Below the pieces are notes generated by a model, which was not told the DNA's origin, did no database searches, and saw nothing but the letters and a program-made list of their open reading frames with translations. 64,000 bases of DNA from Asterella californica (taxonomy: Eukaryota > Streptophyta > Marchantiopsida > Marchantiales > Aytoniaceae), in assembly GCA_036924285.1 (NCBI GenBank), contig JAYKYS010000002.1, positions 45,027,501 to 45,091,500 on the forward strand. Direction: 5' to 3'. Both the position numbers and the translations under genes were made by a program. Of the stretch, positions 34,575-45,022 are shown one piece after another; the stretch's first letter is position 1, and the number at the start of each line of letters is the position of its first letter.

Positions 34575-35051
34575 ATGAGTGGAAATTCAAAAGATTGGAA
34601 AGTTAGACTTAGAAACCTTCCTCAAGGTTTAGATGTCATAGTAAGTGTCGGAGAAAGTTCGAGAGAGATTATCGTCGAGTTTGAAAACCCTCGTACTAAA
34701 CCTCAAGTAGAATCTCCGAGGAGAAGAGTAGAAACCGACTTGTGGTGTTATTTCTGTAGAGGGTTGGGACACAAAGTAGTGAATTGTCCAACTAGAATCA
34801 GAACCGAGAGAGCTAAAGGGAAGCGGGAGTTTACTGATTTGAGTCTTCGAGTGGGTCCATCGTCACCAGCACCAATTCATCTTCTAGGCGAAGATCCTTG
34901 TCCAAGTTGTGGAGTGGGTGATCTATCAAGAGGACACAAGTGCGTCGATGTGGCCGCCCTACTTACGTCCGTAGTCGAGAAGTTGGACGAGACTCAAAGA
35001 GCTGAGACGGAGAAGTTGTCGACTTCAAAGGAGGACTCGGCTGAGTTGTGA
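34575..35051 (+). CDS. Leader ORF 2 of element R: accessory zinc-knuckle protein
   Basis: First ATG at 34,575 (MSGNSKDWKVRLRNLPQGL), giving 158 residues. It contains a canonical CCHC knuckle CYFCRGLGHKVVNC (C-x2-C-x4-H-x4-C) followed by a second Cys/His cluster, CPSCGVGDLSRGHKC. The C-terminus is helical and charged. The large gag-pol downstream has its own knuckle, so this is an additional, separately encoded nucleic-acid-binding protein. It might be a nucleocapsid, a chaperone or a regulator of the element's RNA. It could also be the 5' exon of a spliced product; I see no proof. Confidence 0.6.
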   Translation: MSGNSKDWKVRLRNLPQGLDVIVSVGESSREIIVEFENPRTKPQVESPRRRVETDLWCYFCRGLGHKVVNCPTRIRTERAKGKREFTDLSLRVGPSSPAPIHLLGEDPCPSCGVGDLSRGHKCVDVAALLTSVVEKLDETQRAETEKLSTSKEDSAEL

Positions 35052-35264
35052 TGGAGATCGTCATTCGGATGGTGGAGAAGGCGGTGATGCGACTCAGACT
35101 CATGATTACCTTGGGAGAAGAGATGGCACAAGAGGTGTTGTTACAACCATTTCCTTTCATTTTACCTATGGTAGATTATTCGCGAATGGAATTGGTGATG
35201 TTCGTACTCTTTTAGCGAGTAGTTATTTCACAAAAATTAGAAGGGTAGAAAGAATAGTTACAAG

Positions 35265-38200
35265 ATGGGGAAGTTACCAGTGTTTCATGGGAAGGACAAC
35301 GAAGATGTAGAACCATTTGTACGAGACTTCAAAAGGGGTTGCATCGGAAACAACGTGAGAAGGAAGGAAGAATGGGTGTTGTTACTGCCAGAGTTTTTAG
35401 AAGATTTTGCTCTTACGTGGTATGATGACCGAGTGAAGAGCAAGACACCTGGGGTAGTTGAGGACACATCGGAGACGTTGAGTAATGCACTCATCGAAGA
35501 ATTTCTTCCAGAAGAGAGTTATGAGAAGCTCATGGTGGAGCTTACTCATTTGAAGCAACGGGACGACGAGAAAGTTCGGCAATATGCCGAAAGGGTGGAT
35601 AAGTTGGAGCAACGGTTTCGGACGGTCCTACGGAAGAGTGGAGACAATGTGGAGTTAACGATGGCGGGGATTGGAGCAGTGTTGACCAAGAACTTGGTGG
35701 GAGGGTTGAGGCCTTCAATTCGAACCCAGGTGAGGTACGAGAAGCCAGCAACCAAAGCGGAGGCCATCAAGATTGCGACAAATATGGAAGAGAGTTTGGA
35801 TGAAGGAGATATCATCCAACCTCATCATGCTGCTCTGGTGTCGACTCCGACTCCTGGTGTAGCCACAACGATCGCACCTGCACCATCACAATTGGTAATT
35901 GCTTCAACGTCAGCTCCTACTCCAACGGTGGTGCCAAGACCGTTTGTCCCAACAACGATGTCTACTGCCACCTCTGATTTTCATGCCGAGCTGAAGAGCA
36001 TCACCGATACTCTTGCGGATCTCAAGATAAACGTGGTACAGTTACGAGAATGGAGGAACAAAGGTGGAGGAGGAGGTCAAAGAGGTTACGACAACAATCC
36101 CAACCGAGGAAATCAAGGTAACTTTGGAGGCAACCAAGGTAACTTTGGAGGAATCACTTGTTGGACGTGTGGAGGTTCTCATTTCCAGCGAAATTGTCCT
36201 AACAACGGAGCAAGAGGTGCCGAAGCGGTTAGAATGAATGTGGGTGGAGGAAATCCATCACAAGGACGAGACAAGGGGGTGGCTACTATCAATGTCGTGC
36301 GAGATCCCATCTACGAGAAAGGAGAGAGTTCAAACTCTTCTCATGCACCGGTGGAGCTTTTAGCTCAAGAAAGAAAAAGAACTCGATTTTTTGATGAACC
36401 GGTTTTCATGGAGGAGTCAGCAAGTAGAAGTACTCGTTCGAGTAATGTTTCGAGTACACCAAGGGAGCCAAGAAGGAAGCTGGGGATGGCGGATTTCACC
36501 ATTTCATCTTCCCAAGCGGGATATGATGTGGTTGAAGATGTGGGTGCTCAGAAAGCCAACATCACTGTTGGACAACTAATTGCACTTAATCCCAGCTTAC
36601 GAAGGGAACTCAGAGGAGGACTGAGTTCGAAGAGAAGCAAGAAGAAGAAACCCAAGAGCAAGACATCAAAGTCAGTGGGAGTTGGTGTGGTGGATGTGCA
36701 TGCTTCAGAGGTATGCACTAGGGCTTCAAAGATTGAAGTCCGGTTGAATGGTCACTACGTCTCTGACGTATTGGTGGATGGAGGGTCGGCTGTAAACGCC
36801 ATATCGGAGAGGTTGATGAAGAAGTTGGGGATGGAACCAACTCGCCCGGCTAGCATTGTCGTGGGGATGGCTAACAAGCAACGGGTAAGACCTCTTGGTG
36901 TGTTAGAGAAGGTGGTCGTGTCTGTGATGGGAGTTCAAACATTAATGTCCTTTCAAGTGTTAAAGGACTCTAGTTATGATTTGCTCCTAGGAAGGCCTTG
37001 GTTGAGAGCTGTGCGCACCACGGATAGGTGGCACAAGGGATACTTACGGATTGGGCCTAGAGATCATAGAGTGATAGTTCCTCTCTCGGGTGTTGGAGTT
37101 GTGACTTCTGACTCTGATAGACCCACTAGTGACTACTGGGAATCTGATACGGAAGATGATCAGAGTGTATCAGAAGTAGATACCGGAGATTCTTATGATC
37201 AAGAATCCTCGTCTGAGGACGAAGGATTTGGTCGAGATGAATCATTACATCAGCTTAGTGCTATTGACTTGTTGCCTCGACCAGCAGTGGAGAAAGATCC
37301 TGACAAAGAAGAGTTGAGTGAGGCAGAGATTGTGAGAAGACTCTCTACCCTGAAGTTTGGTATTAATGTCACTCAAGAGGAGAAAAGTAGATTCCTAGAT
37401 ATATTTCGAAAATATATCCATGTGTTTGCTTTCAGCTACAAGGATTTGAAGGAGGTGACTCTCGAGACTCATCGAATCGAATTGGAGGAGAACGCAAGAC
37501 CAGTTCGACAGAAGCAGAGAAGGGTCAATCCTACAACAACAATGATGGTCAAGGAGGAGATAGACAAGTTGAGGGAGGCGAGTTTCATCTATGAGGTGGA
37601 GAACTCAGAATGGGTTTCACCCATTGTGATTGTCAAGAAGAAGAATGGTAAGCTGCGAGTGTGCATAGACTATAAGAAGCTGAATGCAGTTACCAAGAAG
37701 GATTATTATCCTCTACCATTTATAGATGAGATTTTGGAAGAAGTTGCTGGTCATGAGTGGTACAGCTTTGGTGATGGTTATAGTGGGTATAACCAAATCA
37801 AGATAGCACAGGAGTACCAACAGTTGACTACTTTCACTACTCCTTGGGGAACATTTGCATTTCGGGTGATGCCATTCGGATTGTGTAATGCTCCGGCCAC
37901 GTTTCAAAGGTTCATGAACAAGGTGTTTGAACCATTCATAGGGAAGTTTGTTCGGGATTTCATTGACGATTTCTGTGTGTACGGACGAAAAGAGGACCAC
38001 TTTGATCATGTGATCAAAGTTTTGCAGCGATTGGAGCAAGCCAACGCTTCTCTAAATCCAGAGAAGTGCATCTTTGGCTGCGAAGAAGGTCTGCTGTTAG
38101 GGCACATCATTTCCAAGAATGGGATTGCGGTAGATCCTGAGAAGGTGAAGAAGATTGTGGATCTTCCATTTCCGATCAACTTGACAAAGTTGAGGCAGTT

Positions 38201-40151
38201 TCTTGGCATGGTTGGATATTATCGTAGGTTTGTCTTTTCCTTCTCAAACAAAGCAATAGCTTTGACTATGTACATGAAGAAGGGAGTTGATTTTGACTTG
38301 ATAGTGCATGATCAGAAGGCAAAGGAAGCATTTGAGGAGCTGAAAAAGGCATTGGTGACAGCTCCTATACTTGCTAAACCTGAGTGGAGTAAAGCATTTA
38401 TTCTGTATACGGATGCCTCCAATGTAGCAATCGGATGTACATTAAGTCAGCTAGATGGAGATGGGTATGATCATCCTATAGCTTATGCTAGTAGGCAGAT
38501 GGTTCCAGCGGAGAAGAATTACTCCGTGACTGAACGAGAAGGATTAGCGGTGATCTTTGGATTGAAGAAATTCCGACATTACTTGCTAGGAGGGAAATTT
38601 TCCATAGTCACAGATCACAAGGCTTTAAAGTATATCTTTAATAAGCCTAATGCCGAAGGTCGTATTGCTCGTTGGAAGATCCTTCTAACAGAATACGATT
38701 ATGTGATCGAAGATAGACCAGGGAAAAAGCATGCGAATGTTGATCTTTTGTCGAGGACTTATGATGATGAGGGAGAAGAACCATTTGACGATTCGTTTCC
38801 AGACGAGCATCTGATGACCATCACAAGCATTGAGGAGATACCGGACGAGTATAAGGAAATCTGGAGTTTCCTTGCAGATGGCTCTTTTCCGGAAGGTATG
38901 CATACCCGAGAACGTAACGCGTTGATCAAGAGATGCAAACCTTACACCATGGTAGAGGGAATTCTGTTTCATCAAGGAGCAGATGGGTTACTAAGGAGAG
39001 CAGTTGGTCAGAAGGAGGCATTCAAGCTAATGCACGAGTTTCACGACGGAACTGTTTGCGGAGGTCACTTTGCTGGTAAGATAACAGCCTTCAAGATTTT
39101 GGATGCGGGTTATCACTGGAGAGGGATTTTCAAAGAGTGTTTAGACTATTGCAAAACTTGCGACGTATGTCAAGCATTTGCTCTGAAGTCTACTAGAACA
39201 CCTCCGTTAAGATCAATTCCCGTGTTAGGACCATTTGAGAAGTGGGGTATTGACTTTGTAGGTCCTCTTAATAAGACACCTCGAGGCAATAGATACATTG
39301 TAGTCGCCACTGACTATTGTACCAAGTGGGTAGAGGCTAGACCTTTGAGAGAGACCAATGAAACAGAAGTCGGTAGATTCCTATGGGAGAGGATCATCAC
39401 GAGATTTGGATGTCCGTTAGAGTTGGTCTCAGATAGAGGAGGAGAGTTTGTAGGGAGCATGACTACTGCTATGCTACAACACTTTTCTATCAAGCCACGA
39501 GTAACGACCTCATACAAACCAAATGCTAATGGTCTTGCGGAGAAGACCAATCTTACACTTTGTATGATGCTCGCCAAAGATGCTGGTGTTGAGACTGCGA
39601 AACATACTTGGGATAAGAGGCTACATGCCATCTTATGGGAGTATCGAACGACAATAAAGACTTCTACTGGGTACTCCCCATTTCGACTGGTTTATGGAGT
39701 GGAGTCCAAGTTGCCGATCCAATTTGAATTGGATACTTTTCAAACTATTCAACGAAAGTTGAAGAGGTCGAGAGGACAAGACGTGGTCAGATCAAGAAGG
39801 GAGCAACTCATGGAGTTGGAAGAGACCCGAGCGGTAGCAATGATCCGGATGGAACGAGCTCAGGCGTATCAAAAGAAGAGTTACGACAAACGGTTGGGCA
39901 AGAGGGAGGTAAAACCTTTTCAAGTCGGAGATTGGGTAATGTTGTATGATGCTATCAGATTCAAGAGGGCTAGGAAGAAGTTTCTTCCTAGATATTTTGG
40001 TCCTTTTGTTGTCGATAAGGTGTGGAGCAACTTCACGTATGACCTTCAGGAGCTGGGAGGAAGGAGATTCGATCGGGTCAACCATGACAAGTTGAAGTTG
40101 TTTCATCAACGGAAGTTCTCTCTTCACTCCGAGGACGGAGCGAAAATTTAG
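35265..40151 (+). CDS. Element R gag-pol polyprotein, 1,628 residues, intact
   Basis: The ATG at 35,265 opens one uninterrupted frame. Gag capsid domain about residues 1-180 (ALTWYDDRV); Gly/Asn-rich stretch and variant zinc knuckle CWTCGGSHFQRNC (C-x2-C-x3-H-x4-C) near 300; Ser/Lys-rich linker; protease near 490-590 with VLVDGGSAVN (DGG for D-S/T-G) and LLLGRPWL; acidic linker; RT 740-1000 with CIDYKKLN, GDGYSGYNQI (near 832) and DFIDDFCVYG (near 897); RNase H with YTDASNVAIG (near 1049); integrase with HHCC finger, KWGIDFVGP, SDRGGEF and GLAEKTN (near 1328, 1389, 1425), and the basic C-terminal FLPRYFGPF segment. No chromodomain. Gag and pol are fused in one frame, so no frameshifting is needed; how gag excess is achieved is unclear. 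Confidence 0.97.
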   Translation: MGKLPVFHGKDNEDVEPFVRDFKRGCIGNNVRRKEEWVLLLPEFLEDFALTWYDDRVKSKTPGVVEDTSETLSNALIEEFLPEESYEKLMVELTHLKQRDDEKVRQYAERVDKLEQRFRTVLRKSGDNVELTMAGIGAVLTKNLVGGLRPSIRTQVRYEKPATKAEAIKIATNMEESLDEGDIIQPHHAALVSTPTPGVATTIAPAPSQLVIASTSAPTPTVVPRPFVPTTMSTATSDFHAELKSITDTLADLKINVVQLREWRNKGGGGGQRGYDNNPNRGNQGNFGGNQGNFGGITCWTCGGSHFQRNCPNNGARGAEAVRMNVGGGNPSQGRDKGVATINVVRDPIYEKGESSNSSHAPVELLAQERKRTRFFDEPVFMEESASRSTRSSNVSSTPREPRRKLGMADFTISSSQAGYDVVEDVGAQKANITVGQLIALNPSLRRELRGGLSSKRSKKKKPKSKTSKSVGVGVVDVHASEVCTRASKIEVRLNGHYVSDVLVDGGSAVNAISERLMKKLGMEPTRPASIVVGMANKQRVRPLGVLEKVVVSVMGVQTLMSFQVLKDSSYDLLLGRPWLRAVRTTDRWHKGYLRIGPRDHRVIVPLSGVGVVTSDSDRPTSDYWESDTEDDQSVSEVDTGDSYDQESSSEDEGFGRDESLHQLSAIDLLPRPAVEKDPDKEELSEAEIVRRLSTLKFGINVTQEEKSRFLDIFRKYIHVFAFSYKDLKEVTLETHRIELEENARPVRQKQRRVNPTTTMMVKEEIDKLREASFIYEVENSEWVSPIVIVKKKNGKLRVCIDYKKLNAVTKKDYYPLPFIDEILEEVAGHEWYSFGDGYSGYNQIKIAQEYQQLTTFTTPWGTFAFRVMPFGLCNAPATFQRFMNKVFEPFIGKFVRDFIDDFCVYGRKEDHFDHVIKVLQRLEQANASLNPEKCIFGCEEGLLLGHIISKNGIAVDPEKVKKIVDLPFPINLTKLRQFLGMVGYYRRFVFSFSNKAIALTMYMKKGVDFDLIVHDQKAKEAFEELKKALVTAPILAKPEWSKAFILYTDASNVAIGCTLSQLDGDGYDHPIAYASRQMVPAEKNYSVTEREGLAVIFGLKKFRHYLLGGKFSIVTDHKALKYIFNKPNAEGRIARWKILLTEYDYVIEDRPGKKHANVDLLSRTYDDEGEEPFDDSFPDEHLMTITSIEEIPDEYKEIWSFLADGSFPEGMHTRERNALIKRCKPYTMVEGILFHQGADGLLRRAVGQKEAFKLMHEFHDGTVCGGHFAGKITAFKILDAGYHWRGIFKECLDYCKTCDVCQAFALKSTRTPPLRSIPVLGPFEKWGIDFVGPLNKTPRGNRYIVVATDYCTKWVEARPLRETNETEVGRFLWERIITRFGCPLELVSDRGGEFVGSMTTAMLQHFSIKPRVTTSYKPNANGLAEKTNLTLCMMLAKDAGVETAKHTWDKRLHAILWEYRTTIKTSTGYSPFRLVYGVESKLPIQFELDTFQTIQRKLKRSRGQDVVRSRREQLMELEETRAVAMIRMERAQAYQKKSYDKRLGKREVKPFQVGDWVMLYDAIRFKRARKKFLPRYFGPFVVDKVWSNFTYDLQELGGRRFDRVNHDKLKLFHQRKFSLHSEDGAKI

Positions 40152-40164
40152 TCCGGGGGTAAAA
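40152..40164 (+). other. Polypurine tract region of element R
   Basis: Between the gag-pol stop and the 3' LTR lies CCGGGGGTAAAA. GGGGGTAAAA directly abuts the LTR and is the probable plus-strand primer. Confidence 0.7.
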
Positions 40165-41078
40165 TGTAACGACCTATGTTACACATAGGAAGTTTGTCTA
40201 TTAGTAAGGTGTTTAGTTCTAACTAAGTGTTGAGAATGTTTATTTGCTGCCAAAGTACTTTTAGGAGATATCAAGTTAGTCATGACTAGCTAAAAGTTAG
40301 TTATGGTTAAACTTAGCTGTACTTTTGGCAGAATTCAGATATTTGCTAAAGAGTGAGCACTACTATCTTGTCATCTTGTCTAAAAGGTAGAAAGGGGGTG
40401 GAAAGTATCCCTTATCTCCTTTTTGACTTGATATTAGTGGTTGGATTAAAGTTGTGGACTTTGTGGGCATTAAAAATAAGAAGAGATTCCACATGTTTCC
40501 TTTTTAGTGGGTCCTAGTGTAGAGGGGGGGTGGAAATTCGAGATTCCTTGAGAATATTCCAAAATCCTTCTAGAAGTTGTTGACTTTGAAGGAATAAGCC
40601 CATGTGAAAAGGTAAAAAGCCCATGTGATCAATGCTTTTACCTTAAGTAATATCTTAATAAAACCCGGTAAAAGTAGTTACGGCTGAGTTACCGGGGGTA
40701 CCAAAGTAAAAACCTAGAATGTATAAATAGAGGAGTAGAGAAGAGCTCCTCATCCTTGTTTTCACATTGTCGTAATGACAACTTGAGTAATATAGAGAGT
40801 GTGGGATATTTTTAGCATGTGAGAACTTGAGAGACGTCGTTAGAATGGAGGATTTTAGTTGATGTGTTTAAGGAGATTTTTAGTTGATAAGTTTGTGGGT
40901 GTATGAATGAGTGAACTCAGCATTTTCCCTTCAAGTTCATGGTGTGCTTCCATCAAAGCCATCAGAGGTGACCCCTGAGTGAGAGACAGGCCCGACATGT
41001 TGCAGATTCGTGGATGACGATCGTGGAGGTTGAGAGATCGGGGGGGTAGTTGATCGATAGGACCGCGGAGGGTTTACA
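40165..41078 (+). repeat. 3' LTR of element R (914 bp)
   Basis: Same length and ends as the 5' LTR, starting directly after the polypurine tract. The host sequence of element H resumes at 41,079 with GCTC, the duplicated target. Confidence 0.97.
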
Positions 41079-41206
41079 GCTCCCTGTAGCTTTGCTGTGA
41101 TCTTCAAGACCTTCTCTTCTTCGAGGACCAAATCCACTGTTGCTGACTTCAGTACCATTCCTTCGGTGTGGCTTACCTCTGAATTTCTCTGTCCCAACTG
41201 TGATTG

Positions 41207-41728
41207 CTATTCTTCCTCTGGCCCTTCGCACTCTTCTTCTTCTTCTATCTCATAGCATTGCAAGTAGTTCACAAGTATGTAGGGTCTTGATCTTTCATTC
41301 TCCGAACTAGTGCTCGAAGATGAAGAGTCTTCGTACGAAGTGTACCCTGAATCTTTCGAAGATGTTTCACCCTGGTGTGACATCTTCTTCCAACTTACAG
41401 AGACACCCTTATCCGTGGGTTTCATCGGGTCATTAAAGGATAACTTCTGCTTATACCAGTCAGTTATTACCTTAGCACCATATAGCCAAGGTCTGCCTAT
41501 AAGCACTCCATAGCCAGACTTAATCAATGGTCTCAGTACTATGTAAGTAAGTTTGAAGATTATCCCACCGATTGTCGTAGGGATATCTCGTAGTACGCCC
41601 AAAGGTCTTCGTCTGCTCTGATCCGCCATCCTCAACACTCTTGGTGTTGGTTCAAACTTTGTATAACCCAATCCATGCGCTGTCTCCTCTATAATAATGT
41701 TCACGCTAGAACTAGAGTCTATAGGCAC
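41207..41728 (-). pseudogene. Element H aspartic protease
   Basis: The frame shows PIDSSSSVNIIIEETAHGLGY: the active-site triad reads D-S-S rather than D-S-G, which should impair catalysis if not compensated. The conserved strand is GVLIGRPWLYGAKV. The C-terminal part is Ser-rich and acidic (SYEDSSSSSTSSENE, EIEEEEECEGPEEE). Sequence between 41,083 and 41,206 continues the linker in another frame up to the R insertion. Upstream it connects to the gag block after a short gap. Confidence 0.75.
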
Positions 41729-41748
41729 ATGCTTTATTAGACATCAAT

Positions 41749-44290
41749 CTATTCGATGTCTACTTCTGGAGATCCTAGGTCCTCCAAACCCACTTGAAAT
41801 AATGAAGGTAGATTCTTCAATTTAGCCTTCGCTGGTTTTCTCAAGGCTGCTAACAACAACTTTCTGTACAGCCTATTGTCTTCGACCAACTGCTTTATTG
41901 TTATGTTAGCCTGTTGGTTCAGTAAGTCCTCCATTACATTATAGTGGGGGCTTACTACTTGAGTCGTCTTCTTCATCTGCTCAACCACCTAGTTTTGAAG
42001 TTTTGGTGATCGATTGTCTTCGGACGAAGTGACTTCGGTCTTCACCCTCCCAAGCCCTTCCTGGCTAGGTTCTTTTTCTTCTTCTTTACTCAGTTCCTTA
42101 CTGAGTAATGCTTTTACTTCCTCGGAAATGTCAGCAGGTAATCATGACGAGGTCTTCTTCGTCTTCTCTTCTTCATTACGAACTTCGGGTGAAACCAGCT
42201 TTGCCCGCTTCCCTGCTAGTTCACGCACTTGTTCTGTCAACGTTTTGTGCGTCCTCTTCTTCTTCTTCAACTCCTTACGCTCAATCTTTTTGATGTTCTT
42301 TGCTTCCTGAGCTTCGGCTTCCGCCAGAGTATCCCCTTTTCGAAGTATCTTCTTTGCACTACGAGTCTCGACTTTATTTACCAGAATCTCCTTGTCTTCT
42401 GACCAACCATATCCATCGTCTTTTGAAAGAGTGCAAGTCTTCAAATCTTCCACCAAATCGACCATGTTCACTCCTGCATCTGGTCGTTGTTGATTGGGAG
42501 GTGGTTGAAACCTCACACCTGTCTTCTGAGCTGGTTCATTCGTACAATCCGTGGCTCCATGTCCGGGCTTACCACACTTCCCACACAGTGGCATATATCC
42601 TACTTGTTTCTTTGGATGAGGACAAGAAGGAGCCCAATGACCATTAGCGCCACAATTAAAACATGATGTACTAAGAGATGGTGGTGGTTGGTAACCTGTA
42701 GGGGTAAACTTTCGTTGAGAAACGTTAGTCGTCATTTGTCTGGGTACAAAATGTTGGATGTGTACCGGAGGAATAGGGGTAAATTGTTGAGGTTGAGTGG
42801 ACACTACAGCACCTTCTTGGGTTTGTATCTCATAGACCCCATCTTCGCACTCCACAAAGTAGTTGGGCTCATACACTGGCGCTCATTCGACTGAATGTGT
42901 ATTGTAAGATGGTTTAGTGTTAAAACATTCCGTGTTGGCGTGTCCAAGTTTTCCACAACTAGTACACCATAGATTCGGACGGGAACCAGACGGTGACTTT
43001 CGCCTTTCTGGTGTCTTCACCAATTATACCTTAAGGTCCTCAAACTTCTTGAGAAGATCATCAAGTGCGTGATCTTTAGGTGGTGATGTTCTTTTCACCA
43101 TCGGAGGTCTTGACTTTGTTATCTTCTTTCTCTTTTTTCGTTTAAACTCTTCGTCCGAAGAGGAAGAAGAGTCGTCCTCCGATGTTGAACTTTCTTCCGA
43201 AGACTCCTCTTTTGAAGATTCTTCCGAGGATGAAAATTTTCTGCTTCTTCGTTTCAGTTTCTTCTTCATCATTTTCTTCATCTTCTTCTCTTTTTTATTA
43301 CTATTTTTAGACTTCTTGAAGTCCTTCTTCTTCCTCGACTCTGAGGTCTTTTCATGGTCTCTGCTGAGGATATTCGAAGACTCATAATTCTCAGCAGAGT
43401 CGACGGCTCACTCTAAGATTGATGTATCAAAACGTCTAACCCACGTCTGTTGCTTTGAAGGCAACCCCTTAACAAACCACTCTACTGCCTGTGCCGGCGT
43501 GTAAGCTGGATGTGTTCCGTTGGCAAGTAGTCTATCCAAGATTCCATAAAATCTCTGGACATAACTCTTCAAAGATTCTTTCCTCTTTTTTAACACTATT
43601 TACTTTGTGCAGTACATGTCTGTTATAGTTCAGTTCCATGAACCTCTTGAGGAATTCGTTTTTCATTAAATCCCAGGTAGAGATGATTGATGGAGTTAAA
43701 TTGGCATGACTGTATCATTTTCCGGCTGCGTGTTTCAACAAGCTGGGAAAAATCCTCGTCCGATCAGGATCATTGTCTTCTTTGTTCGCGTGAGATACTG
43801 CTTCAAATTTTTTGACAAAGGAGTCAGCACTCTCTCCATCTCCATCACTGTCAGAATCTTTCCCGCCGAATTTTGGATAATTCTGGCGAGTGAAAGGTGG
43901 CACCCTTGACGAAAGTGGTACTCCTGTCATTGTATGTGGTAGTGTAGAAGGTGGAACTGCTGACTGCTGTCCTCGACTATATTTTGTTGGTACCGTCAAG
44001 TTTGAAATCCCCACTGATCCTGCACTCGACAAATTACTTATTGGTCAAAGAGTCAGCTTGGCAAGAGCACTCACAACTGCGGTTCTCACTCTGATATTCG
44101 GGAGGTTTACTTCGGGTAAAGTTACTTCGGCCGAAATGTCTTCAATTGAATGAATATTTTCTCGTCTTATGTCATGTTCATTCTTGGATGGAGACGAGGT
44201 AGAAGCCTCTTGACTTCGTATCTTAAAGAGCGATACTCCTGGAGTACCCTGAGGTCTAAGATTTGGAATTTGAAGGGCAGGTGATCCCAA
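41749..44290 (-). pseudogene. Element H gag with three zinc knuckles
   Basis: Pieces in several frames. 44,290-43,715: N-terminal capsid sequence (FTRQNYPKFGGKDSDSDG, FVKKFEAVSHANKED). 43,690-43,408: capsid end with ESLKSYVQRFYGILDRLL. 43,281 down, one frame: an extreme Ser/Glu/Lys tract, then three CCHC knuckles, CTSCGKLGHANTEC (near 42,945), CFNCGANGHWAPSC and CGKCGKPGHGATDC (near 42,650-42,560), with single stops between. 42,400-42,142: Lys/Glu-rich helix with EIQ/KK repeats; 41,988-41,749 leads to the protease. Three knuckles are more than the one or two usual for gypsy gag. Confidence 0.82.
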
Positions 44291-44614
44291 TGGTCATAAT
44301 TCTCAAATTAATTCTTGTCCTCTTTGTTTCTTCAAGAGTTCTACAAAACTTGTGATCTCTAGTCCATGTTTGACGATCAGTTCCAAGGCCGCTTTCGCTT
44401 TCGGATTTGGATCTTCCGCAAGAGTTGTCTAAATGTTGGATTCTGACTGCGCTGAACTTGAAGATGAAGATGAAGATTGAAACAACTCCACTCTTCGAAG
44501 TGAAGGAGTTTCTTCTCTATCTGTCTCATCTTCTGCTTGGATACCCTCGTCCTTTCTCGTTGATTCAAACAGAGATTCATGTAAACTTGTGGTCTTTGAA
44601 GGAAATGGTAACCA

Positions 44615-44687
44615 TGATGCGTCTTTAGGTTAACTCTCTCCACTTCGTACGCTCGAGTATGGAGAGAGTTAACCTAAAGACGCATCA
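44615..44687. repeat. Perfect 28-bp inverted repeat (hairpin), 17-nt loop
   Basis: Arms 44,615-44,642 and 44,660-44,687 are exact reverse complements (arm core GCGTCTTTAGGTTAACTCTC), separated by 17 nt. The arms are free of mismatches in an element otherwise full of mutations, so the structure is either recent (template-switch fold-back) or maintained. It sits in the leader/gag start of element H, 320 bp inside the primer site. Confidence 0.97.
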
Positions 44688-44690
44688 CCT

Positions 44691-45002
44691 TTCTTCTTCC
44701 AATATGTACGCTCGTCTTTCTCGTAACGCGTTCGCGGTGAAATAGGTACTGAACTCCTTCAAGCGAAGATGAAGTTCCTTCAGAGAGATTTTTCACTTCC
44801 TGTCACTTCTGAGCTGCTTGACGTCTTCGCTCCTTCATTGTCTCCTTCTGGCGTTGAACTTCTTCCAACAGTTGTCCACGGACCAACTCAGCGCTCGCCT
44901 GGTCCTTCTCGTCTTTTGATCTTCTTCAGAAGGCGCTCGTGCTCCCCCGACATACATATCGACGATAACAACGTACTGTATTTATGTAAAAGTTAAAATT
45001 TG
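44691..45002 (-). other. Leader of element H
   Basis: Between the hairpin and the primer site lies sequence without a clear minus-strand frame. It contains several TTCG/CGAAG words like the neighbouring LTR. Nothing else recognised. Confidence 0.4.
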
Positions 45003-45022
45003 TATCCCCGGCAGCGGCGTCA
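45003..45022 (-). promoter_or_regulatory. Primer binding site of element H (Asp-tRNA-like)
   Basis: Minus strand TGACGCCGCTGCCGGGGATA. It matches the Athila/Tat-type TGGCGCCGTTGCCGGGGA with two substitutions, including the third base of the normally invariant TGG. It orients H and shows that everything upstream (above 45,043) belongs to the 5' LTR. Confidence 0.8.

Larger units (their letters stand above)
32318..41078 (+). mobile_element. Element R: young, apparently intact Ty3/gypsy retrotransposon
   Basis: An 8,761-bp element with 914-bp LTRs (32,318-33,231 and 40,165-41,078), both beginning TGTAACGACC and ending GGTTTACA, flanked by a 4-bp duplication GCTC (32,314-32,317 and 41,079-41,082). 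It has a primer site, a long leader with triplicated repeats, two small ORFs and an unbroken gag-pol of 1,628 codons. I find about five differences between the LTRs, so insertion is recent. RT and integrase features are Athila/Tat-like and no chromodomain is seen. It is inserted in element H in the opposite orientation. On sequence alone it is the best candidate here for an autonomous element. Confidence 0.97.
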
